Shown in pieces: positions 39,820-45,336 of a stretch of 45,336 nucleotides of DNA. The translations under genes and the position numbers were made by a program. The stretch's first letter is position 1; each line of letters begins with the position of its first letter. Origin of the DNA: Bradyrhizobium sp. ORS 375 (GTDB lineage Bacteria; Pseudomonadota; Alphaproteobacteria; Rhizobiales; Xanthobacteraceae); NCBI RefSeq assembly GCF_000239775.1, contig NZ_CAFI01000032.1:1-45336 (forward strand), written 5' to 3'. The notes under the pieces are model-generated. The model made no database searches and was not told where the DNA came from. It saw only the letters and a program-made list of their open reading frames with translations.

Positions 39820-40723
39820 GCTAAGGTAGGGCCGTTGCGTTTAAGGAAACCGAAGCCTGCCCGGGCACGGAGTGATGTCGTCGACGATCAGGAGATCAGA
39901 CGTCGGCGCCTGGCATGGTGGCTTATCGCGCGCTTGCGGCCGCCGAACGAGATCAGCCGTCTGCGTGAACAGGAGCCACCAGCCGTTCCCGGCAAGAGAA
40001 AGCCTGATTGCCGGGCTCCGATGGTGTTGCCACGCCTTCCGCCGAACAGCAGCGGCTCGGGGCCGCTCTCGGGGAAGGCCGGAGGGACGTATACAGCGTA
40101 TCCTACAACGGTCCTTTCGTCCGCACGCTTTAGCAATGGATAAACGTCGCTGTTGACGGGCGGGCTAAGCCTAAGACGGGTGGTGGGGAAGGGGTTAACC
40201 CTACCCCCACCTACGCGCGCCCAAGACCTCTGGTATGCAGTCCGGGGCGGGAGCCGCAGAGCCGAGCATAACTGCCGATCTAGCGAGAACCAAGGCCTCC
40301 TCCGACGGCTTATGGCACCTCGAACAGGCTTGGGAGGGCGTGCGTGCCGACGAGGTGCGCAGCCGCAGCAATTCCCTCAAGGTGCGAGCCCTGCCGCAGC
40401 AACCTTGCCACGACGGTCTCGCGTTGATTCTCGTTGGGCATCTGTCATAGGGCTCTTGATGAAGATAGCTGCGCTGCATTCGCGGTGGCGTATGCCGCGC
40501 ACGGGTCTGGATCATGCCGACAATGCTAGCCTTCGGCGCGGCGCAATTCCTCTGCCCGGGGCTTAACAGCTAGCCGGTGCTCTCGGCCCGCTTTTTCGCT
40601 ATCTTGGGGCGCGGCGCCGATCTTGGCGGTCGTCTTCCCGATCCGATCGCTGGTCTACCGCTCTCAAAGAGGCTTCCGGCGGTTACGCTGCCGCCCTGCG
40701 ACCTTACTTATACGACCCGAGGG
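39820..40723. other. Gene-poor stretch between defence cargo and element backbone
   Basis: About 900 nt without a supported gene. Short frames (for example 39888-40136 minus and 40235-40450 plus) have plausible composition in parts but no recognisable family or ribosome site. A nested dyad lies at 40182-40211: the 10-bp palindrome GGGTTAACCC (40192-40201) within a larger GGTGGGG/CCCCACC stem. It could be an operator or a hairpin. The stretch may be a scar between the mobile backbone and its cargo. Confidence 0.4.
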
Positions 40724-41047
40724 TTACGTTATGCTCCTGCCCTGACTCTTGCGCCACTCTGCGGGCGCAGCGTTTATCAGGGCGAAACGGCGCGCATGGA
40801 TGATATGAGCTTCATTGGCGCCGAGCATGTCGGCTTCGAGCTTATAGACGCGGGCGGCCTGGCCTCTCTCTACAGAGTCCAAAAATTCCGGGTATCGCTT
40901 CATCCAGTTGTGAACGGTCGCGCGGGCGATGTCCATCGCGCCAGCCGCGGCGGTAAGGGAGAGGCCCTGAGACATCAAGCGGTACACGACGTTCCCGATT
41001 TCCGGGGTGTAATTGGTCGGTCGGCCACGCCGTGCTTTGTTGGTCAT
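40724..41047 (-). CDS. Phage-type HTH protein (small-terminase-like)
   Basis: A 107-residue protein. Its N-terminal half is a helix-turn-helix: RGRPTNYTPEIGNVVYRLM, then GLSLTAAAGAMDIARATVHN and WMKRYPEFLDSVERGQ. This pattern is common in phage small-terminase-like DNA-binding proteins and in regulators of integrative elements. The C-terminal part is helical and charged. ATG 41047 is chosen because AGGGG precedes it at good spacing; a longer frame starting at GTG 41086 would begin inside an inverted repeat. It lies last in the backbone, after the RepA-like gene and the dyad at 41085-41134, which it may bind. Confidence 0.6.
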   Translation of the reverse strand: MTNKARRGRPTNYTPEIGNVVYRLMSQGLSLTAAAGAMDIARATVHNWMKRYPEFLDSVERGQAARVYKLEADMLGANEAHIIHARRFALINAAPAEWRKSQGRSIT

Positions 41048-41084
41048 CACCGGACCCCTGTCGCGAATAGCCGCGAACAATGAC

Positions 41085-41134
41085 ACGTTACGTTCGGTTA
41101 CGGCCTTATGGAGAAAACGAACCGAACGTAACGT
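41085..41134. promoter_or_regulatory. 15-bp perfect inverted repeat between RepA-like and HTH genes
   Basis: ACGTTACGTTCGGTT (41085-41099) is exactly repeated in inverse as AACCGAACGTAACGT (41120-41134), with a 20-nt loop. Each arm contains ACGTTACG-like substructure. It is too symmetric and too near the HTH start to be chance. It could be an operator, a terminator stem for the RepA-like gene (without a T run), or a replication-related site. Confidence 0.75.
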
Positions 41135-41148
41135 TCCGTGCCGCGGCG

Positions 41149-42237
41149 TCAGGCATGGTCAACGCGCCATCGGCCACCGCTTTCCCGAACGAGCTGCTTA
41201 TCGCGCAATGCCTTCCGTAGGTCCAGCAAATCGGCCCTGCGCCGTTCGCCCAATCCTGCCTGCCGTGCCTGCTCGTTCCATTGCTCGAGGGTGAGGCCTT
41301 GGCCACCGGCGTCGTAGAGGATGCGGTAGAACGTCTGCTGATTGGGCGTCAGTCGAACAGATTCTGAACCACCCGACCCAGTTTCGATCGCTTCCGGGCT
41401 TACGATGTTGACCGTTACAGGGTCGCCATCCTCGTCAACGCCCAGCTCGATGGTCTCCGATCGGAAGGAGAGCAGAGGGCCCTCGGGCCGATCGTTCGCT
41501 TTGGTTACGGTCGCGGTCTTTACCTGCTCGCCTGATATCTCCACCATGACATCCACGTCTCCATAGCTGGCATTGGAGCCGCGCATGCCCCGCGCTTCGT
41601 CCTTGCCGGTGTGACCGACAATCGCGACATGCACCCCCGTGGCGTTCTTGATGCGTGCAAGGTTGGCGAAGCAGACGCCCTGATCTTTGGCGGAATTTTC
41701 GTCGCCACCACCCGCTGCGATGGCTTTGGCGAAGGTGTCGATCACGATCATGCCCACCTGGTGCGGATGGATGCGCTCGTTGACGTCCTTGATGATGGCG
41801 ATGACCTTGCCGACCGTGCGGACATCCATAAGGTTCATGGTTTCAGGCACGACGGCCACGGGCGGATCGCTCTCGGCCGGCGGCCAGCCGGCCCGAAGCC
41901 TGCGCCGGACGAGATCCACCCGCTCGAGCGCGAAGTAGACGACTCCACAGGCCGCCTTGCTGCGATTGCCGCGCCAATCCTTCCCGCCGGCCACCGCAAG
42001 GCAGAGGTCCGCCATGAGGGCCGATTTCAACGATCCGGGCTTGCCGACCCAAGCGGTCGTCTCGCCCTTCGCGATGATCCCTTTTAAAATCCAGTTCTTG
42101 CGCAACGCGTGGGGGCCGAACTCCGACATCAGTTCGTAGCGAAATCCAGCCCGACTCCGCTCCTGTTGCTGGTCTCGGCGCAACGCAATCAGATCGAGAG
42201 CGGCGTTGTCGAGGTCGCTACCATCGAAGTATTTCAT
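41149..42237 (-). CDS. RepA-like AAA/RecA-fold ATPase of the element
   Basis: A 362-residue ATPase of the RepA/AAA_25 type found in plasmids, phages and satellites, where it acts as a hexameric replicative helicase or loader. Walker A is WVGKPGSLKSALMADL (Lys 71) and Walker B is VGMIVIDTFAKAI (Asp 167). A later VHVAIVGHTGKDEARGMRGS matches the conserved RecA-like motif around the catalytic His. The C-terminal region is winged-helix-like (GLTLEQWNEQARQAGLGERR). The start at ATG 42237 is supported by GAGGAG 6 nt upstream and by a 4-nt overlap with the preceding gene; a longer frame running upstream is an overlap artefact. It suggests the element can replicate after excision. Confidence 0.8.
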   Translation of the reverse strand: MKYFDGSDLDNAALDLIALRRDQQQERSRAGFRYELMSEFGPHALRKNWILKGIIAKGETTAWVGKPGSLKSALMADLCLAVAGGKDWRGNRSKAACGVVYFALERVDLVRRRLRAGWPPAESDPPVAVVPETMNLMDVRTVGKVIAIIKDVNERIHPHQVGMIVIDTFAKAIAAGGGDENSAKDQGVCFANLARIKNATGVHVAIVGHTGKDEARGMRGSNASYGDVDVMVEISGEQVKTATVTKANDRPEGPLLSFRSETIELGVDEDGDPVTVNIVSPEAIETGSGGSESVRLTPNQQTFYRILYDAGGQGLTLEQWNEQARQAGLGERRRADLLDLRKALRDKQLVRESGGRWRVDHA

Positions 42238-42497
42238 GTGTGCTCCTCTGTATTGAGGTGCTCTTCCATGATCTGCTCGGCTCTTAGCGGCCCGCAATGT
42301 CGGATGATCTGGTCGTACGTTGATTTGGTCCTCAGAATTTCGACCGCTTGACTTCGAGTGATGAGTCGGCGCCTCACTTTTTTGCACAGCTCGCGAGTCT
42401 GCCTCTCGAACAAGCCGAGCGCCGATCGGGTGACGACCCGCGCGAGATAATCGTCCATGGCGACGAAATTGGTCGCGCCATAATCTTTGCCGGTCAT
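42234..42497 (-). CDS. Small unknown protein B of the element backbone
   Basis: An 87-residue, mostly helical, charged protein with no named family. GGAGGT lies 7 nt before ATG 42497. Its stop overlaps the RepA-like start (ATGA), and its start overlaps the previous gene. Its C-terminal segment (LITRSQAVEILRTKSTYDQI, then AEQIMEEHL) has the same layout as that of the protein encoded just upstream (LITKQDGVDTLHEAALYNNL), so the two appear to be diverged tandem copies. Confidence 0.7.
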   Translation of the reverse strand: MTGKDYGATNFVAMDDYLARVVTRSALGLFERQTRELCKKVRRRLITRSQAVEILRTKSTYDQIIRHCGPLRAEQIMEEHLNTEEHT

Positions 42498-42802
42498 CGG
42501 GCCACCTCCGATTCGAAGGCGGCGGCGATGACGCTCTGGATTTCATCGCGCCCATATTCGTTATAGAGGTTGTTGTAAAGCGCGGCCTCATGAAGCGTAT
42601 CAACGCCGTCTTGCTTGGTAATCAGGCCGCTGCGCACCAATCGAGCGACGTAACCCGTCGCGTCGACAAACTCGTTGTACTTCGCGTTCGCCACGCCCAT
42701 AACGATCTCGACCTGCAGAGGATTCCATTGCGCCGGATCGCCAAAGATGTAGGGGCGGCCGATCGGGTTGTAGGTCCCGATGAGATATTCCAAAGGGAGC
42801 AT
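42494..42802 (-). CDS. Small unknown protein A of the element backbone
   Basis: About 102 residues from ATG 42802, which has AGGAA 6 nt upstream; ATG 42832 would add ten residues but has no good ribosome site and abuts a hairpin. The start is MLPLEYLIGTYNPIGRPYIF. The C-terminal helical half resembles the next protein. The family is unknown. It overlaps that gene by 4 nt, placing it in the RepA-like operon. Confidence 0.65.
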   Translation of the reverse strand: MLPLEYLIGTYNPIGRPYIFGDPAQWNPLQVEIVMGVANAKYNEFVDATGYVARLVRSGLITKQDGVDTLHEAALYNNLYNEYGRDEIQSVIAAAFESEVAR

Positions 42803-42836
42803 TTGAATTTCCTGGCCCGCGTCCGATGGCATCGGT

Positions 42837-42863
42837 GCGGGCTTCTCTTCGGGAGAAGCCCGC
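42837..42863. promoter_or_regulatory. 11-bp perfect hairpin upstream of the small-protein/RepA operon
   Basis: GCGGGCTTCTC (42837-42847) and GAGAAGCCCGC (42853-42863) pair completely around a 5-nt loop beginning TTCG. It lies between the AlpA-like gene and the next start. There is no T run, so it may be an RNA processing or stability element, an attenuator, or a Rho-independent-like pause rather than a full terminator. Confidence 0.65.
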
Positions 42864-42889
42864 CACGGGTGATGCTGTTGGAGGAAGGG

Positions 42890-43156
42890 CTAGGACGAGG
42901 CGGCAGGCAGCGAGCGCAGCCATTCCTCTGCGTCGGCGCGAAGGACGATAGTCTTCTTCGCGCCGACCTTGCGAAATTTCAGGTGACCGGCTTTCGCCTG
43001 GGCGTAAGCCATCGTACGGCCGATACCGGCCCACCTGCAGAACGCGGGGATCGTCATCGCTGCTGGCAGGTCAGAAATCTCAATGTGATGCGCGGCAGGC
43101 GGGTCTAGATGCTCCGCCGTCGCAATCAAGAGTGCCTTCGCAGAAGTAGAGTCCAT
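42890..43156 (-). CDS. AlpA/excisionase-like HTH protein
   Basis: An 88-residue protein with a small winged helix-turn-helix: MTIPAFCRWAGIGRTMAYAQ, then KFRKVGAKKTIVLRADAEEW. AlpA-like proteins of P4-type satellites and genomic islands activate or aid excision by the integrase. Start choice: GAGGAG touches the first ATG (43162) but lies 6 nt before the second (43156), so the latter is preferred. It is encoded after the integrase and the 247-aa gene on the same strand, the usual place for such a factor. Confidence 0.75.
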   Translation of the reverse strand: MDSTSAKALLIATAEHLDPPAAHHIEISDLPAAMTIPAFCRWAGIGRTMAYAQAKAGHLKFRKVGAKKTIVLRADAEEWLRSLPAASS

Positions 43157-43235
43157 AGCCATCTCCTCGTTCGGGATGGCTCGCTATTGAGCGCAAACGT
43201 CCGGCACTGTCGAAAAGACAAGCGGAGGAGAATTC

Positions 43236-43979
43236 TTAGGCCTTGTCCGTTTGACCGATCAGCCCGGCCCTCTGCAGCGCCTTGTATAGCGTGGCGTCGC
43301 TCATTTCCGGCCTCATGGCGACGTGGTACACGGCGCGGACGAAAGCGACAAACGGCCCGCCTGGCTTGTTGTATGTCTTTACAATCCCAGATAGCGGGTC
43401 GCCGTCCAGGTATTCTTCGTAGATACTATCGAGACTTTGAATCAATGTGGATTGCTTCGATGGACCGTCCATATCCATCTCGAATCCGCCGGCCCTGCCA
43501 AACTCCTCCAGAAGTTTCCTCGCGGACGAAGCCCTCCTGGCCACGAGCTGCAGCGAGGATTTCAGAGACTCAAACAGGCTAGATCCGTCGCAGTCACCTT
43601 CATCGTCCGATGTGCGACGATCGGGAGCTACAGTCGTGGCCATGAGCCGCAGGATGGGGTCGTTGCCCATATCGTCCAGAATGGAATTCGCTTTTGTTTC
43701 GATCGACCAGAGTCGTTCTATGCGCCGTTCCCAGCGCATATCCGACTTAAACTCCTCATCGACCAGCTCCATTGCACAAGCCAAGGCTAGCGCACGTCCA
43801 AGGCGCGTTCGCTCGGTGCGTGCGGCTTCCGCAGGGGAGAAGTAACGGCCAGGCACCGTACCTCCAGCCTCTTGAACTTGGGCGAGCAGATAACCGATCT
43901 GTTCGTAGTCCCATTCGCCTGCTTGCTTTAGCAATTCCGCAAGCCAATCCTCCAATGCCAAAGCGGCCCGTCCGGTCAT
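43236..43979 (-). CDS. Unknown 247-aa protein coupled to the integrase
   Basis: A soluble, helical protein of no family I recognise. The N-terminal part (EDWLAELLKQAGEWDYEQIG) is followed by an acidic, probably flexible middle (TSDDEGDCDGSS) and a helical C-terminus ending MSDATLYKALQRAGLIGQ. Its ATG overlaps the integrase stop by 4 nt (ATGA), so it is co-translated with the integrase and may influence recombination or be an element-specific accessory protein. A TAA stop ends it. Confidence 0.7.
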   Translation of the reverse strand: MTGRAALALEDWLAELLKQAGEWDYEQIGYLLAQVQEAGGTVPGRYFSPAEAARTERTRLGRALALACAMELVDEEFKSDMRWERRIERLWSIETKANSILDDMGNDPILRLMATTVAPDRRTSDDEGDCDGSSLFESLKSSLQLVARRASSARKLLEEFGRAGGFEMDMDGPSKQSTLIQSLDSIYEEYLDGDPLSGIVKTYNKPGGPFVAFVRAVYHVAMRPEMSDATLYKALQRAGLIGQTDKA

Positions 43980-45336
43980 CGCCCGCGCCCCGCGATCGTA
44001 ACCACATTGCCGCTCTGCTGCGGCACCAGCGGCACGACCGCGGCGCGAGCGAGGGCTTCCAGCGCGGTGGCGATGTATTTCGCGTAATGCCGCTCGATCA
44101 TCGTCACAGACGTATTGTGCAGCTTTGCGACCTGCTGGATGGGCAGACCGTTTCGCAGGCCGCGGACGATGCTGGTGTGGCGCAGGCTGTAGGGGATGAC
44201 CTCGGGCAATCCCGCGCGCTGGCGGATCGCGCGCCAGGGGCGCGTAAGCTCCGCAGTCTTCCAGGGACCGCGCCCTGACCTCTTCCAGGCGATGCTGTGA
44301 GGCTCCTGCTCGTAACTCCAGCGCTCGAACAGCGGGGCGTCCTTCGGCCGGCCGACGATTGCGGGCAGCAGGGCCTCGATCACGTCGTCGCCCACCGGAA
44401 TTGGGACCGAGCCGCCGTTGCCGCCGCGCCCCTTGTAGGAGCCCGGCATCATCAGGCGCCGCTCCTTGAGTTGGGCATCGCTGACGCGCATGCGCCGCAC
44501 CTGCGCAAACCGTGCGCCAGTGGCGGCAAGGCAGATCACGAGCCGGTAGAGGTCACCCTCGCTCTCCTGCTCGGCATCGACCTCGCCTGCCGCGCGAAGC
44601 AGGTTGCCGACCTGCGCGTCGGTGAGGATCTGGTTGTCCCGCGCGATGGATGCGTCGTCATCATCATCGATGCGCTCGGCCTTGAAGCCATCTTTGACGA
44701 TCGCGAGAAAGGTCGGGTTCAGTTTCTTCTGCTGCGCGGAAAGCCGCGGCCATGCTGCATTCAGCGCGGCCTTGAGGTCGTTCGAGAGCCGGTGCTTCGT
44801 CGTGGCTTTCAGTTCTTCGGGCAGTTCGTCGCGCCAGGTCAACAGGTCGTCTTCCTTCAACGCGTGCAACTCGACAGCGGCAAGAGGGGCGGGCGCAATG
44901 GCTTCCTGATTGCCACGTTTCTCCTGGCCGAGAACATAGCGTCGCAGCCGATGTCCGGCGTCGGATCGAACTTCACGTCCCGACCTTCGGCTATCGCGAG
45001 CATTGCGCTCTTTGATGTAGGCCTCGACCGCCGTTTGCACGGTCGGCGCCGGACCGGCGGCATGCGCCGCGGCTTCCGTTCTGGACCGCGTGACACAGTC
45101 CCGTGCTTCCTTCGTCGCCTGGTCGAACGTCAGCGTCCCTTCGGCGGGCTTGTCGTTGATGTCGTTGGCGATGCCGATCGGCGCTTGCTTGTAGTCGGCT
45201 CCCTCATAGTGATTGCGCCAGCGCACCAGCCACACCCCGCTGCGCTTGCCCTTGCGATAGCCAAGGTGAGCTTCGGTATCGAGCCGACGCCAATGCACGC
45301 CGAGGCCCAGCCTCGATCGCGCCTTCGCGGTCGTGA
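43976..45336 (-). CDS. Tyrosine recombinase (integrase), 5' end outside the window
   Basis: A phage/island integrase. An N-terminal strand region (HLGYRKGKRSGVWLVRWRN) and a SAM-like core-binding domain are followed by the catalytic domain. Its first Arg is in AATGARFAQVRRM; the box II is YSLRHTSI; the nucleophile is the first Tyr of HYAKYI (codon 44086-44084). A GTG at 45298 could look like a start, but the frame stays open with natural residues to the window edge, so the true start lies beyond it. Such integrases insert elements at tRNA 3' ends. It is encoded first in the backbone operon, overlapping the next gene by 4 nt. Confidence 0.9.
   Translation of the reverse strand, partial: TTAKARSRLGLGVHWRRLDTEAHLGYRKGKRSGVWLVRWRNHYEGADYKQAPIGIANDINDKPAEGTLTFDQATKEARDCVTRSRTEAAAHAAGPAPTVQTAVEAYIKERNARDSRRSGREVRSDAGHRLRRYVLGQEKRGNQEAIAPAPLAAVELHALKEDDLLTWRDELPEELKATTKHRLSNDLKAALNAAWPRLSAQQKKLNPTFLAIVKDGFKAERIDDDDDASIARDNQILTDAQVGNLLRAAGEVDAEQESEGDLYRLVICLAATGARFAQVRRMRVSDAQLKERRLMMPGSYKGRGGNGGSVPIPVGDDVIEALLPAIVGRPKDAPLFERWSYEQEPHSIAWKRSGRGPWKTAELTRPWRAIRQRAGLPEVIPYSLRHTSIVRGLRNGLPIQQVAKLHNTSVTMIERHYAKYIATALEALARAAVVPLVPQQSGNVVTIAGRGR

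Noticed and set aside
40153-40566. 137-codon plus-strand frame as a gene
   Set aside because: Its composition is arginine-rich and irregular, with no ribosome site and no family resemblance.
42238-42603. N-terminal 122-residue extension of the RepA-like ATPase
   Set aside because: It overlaps two well-supported small genes in other frames and is basic, serine-rich noise; ATG 42237 has GAGGAG at ideal spacing.
45298-45298. GTG at 45298 as the integrase start
   Set aside because: The frame stays open with natural residues up to the window edge, and the preceding sequence looks like the integrase N-terminus, so the true start lies outside.

Overview
The window comes from a GC-rich bacterium, most likely an alphaproteobacterium. 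The clues are the tRNA-Glu(CUC), GC-rich codon use throughout, and a ribosomal protein S5 copy whose core resembles alphaproteobacterial (especially Rhizobiales-type) S5. The genus cannot be fixed from sequence alone. Almost the whole window reads as one accessory region: a defence island between a tRNA-Glu gene (154-228) and a tyrosine recombinase that runs off the right edge (43976-45336).

Layout. 1-228: end of a host CDS and tRNA-Glu. 229-3986: decayed mobile DNA, including an IS21-family element (about 724-3066) with a broken istA and intact istB, flanked by unrecognised relic sequence. 3987-8006: a compact same-strand operon encoding a caspase-like protease, an unknown partner, a complete stand-alone copy of ribosomal protein S5 and a metallo-beta-lactamase-fold protein. 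I cannot match this combination to a named system; it is the best candidate for something undescribed. 8007-8627: an IS256-type transposase relic and a small ORF. 8628-18802: a two-gene operon of a 2507-residue protein with two sacsin/Hsp90-like ATPase modules and an overlapping RapA/SNF2-type helicase. 18803-19315: a convergent gap with a terminator-like hairpin.

19316-38223 (minus strand): a complete type 2 BREX (Pgl) operon in the order HTH protein, 234-aa protein, pglW, pglX, pglY, pglZ, brxD, brxHI. Every junction overlaps by 1-4 nt, so the set is probably made as one translationally coupled unit. PglX modifies DNA, PglZ is phosphatase-like, PglY and BrxD are ATPases, PglW is a NERD-kinase and BrxHI a helicase. 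38424-39819 (plus strand, divergent): an XRE regulator with a strong promoter whose predicted transcript is leaderless, followed by a conserved 336-aa protein.

40724-45336 (minus strand): an integrative-element backbone reading integrase, 247-aa unknown, AlpA-like HTH, two small related proteins, a RepA/RecA-like ATPase and a phage-type HTH (terminase-small-subunit-like) protein. It has a 15-bp perfect inverted repeat and an 11-bp hairpin at control positions. This backbone probably mobilised the defence cargo. No second copy of the tRNA 3' end was noticed in the window, so the other attachment site is probably beyond base 45336.
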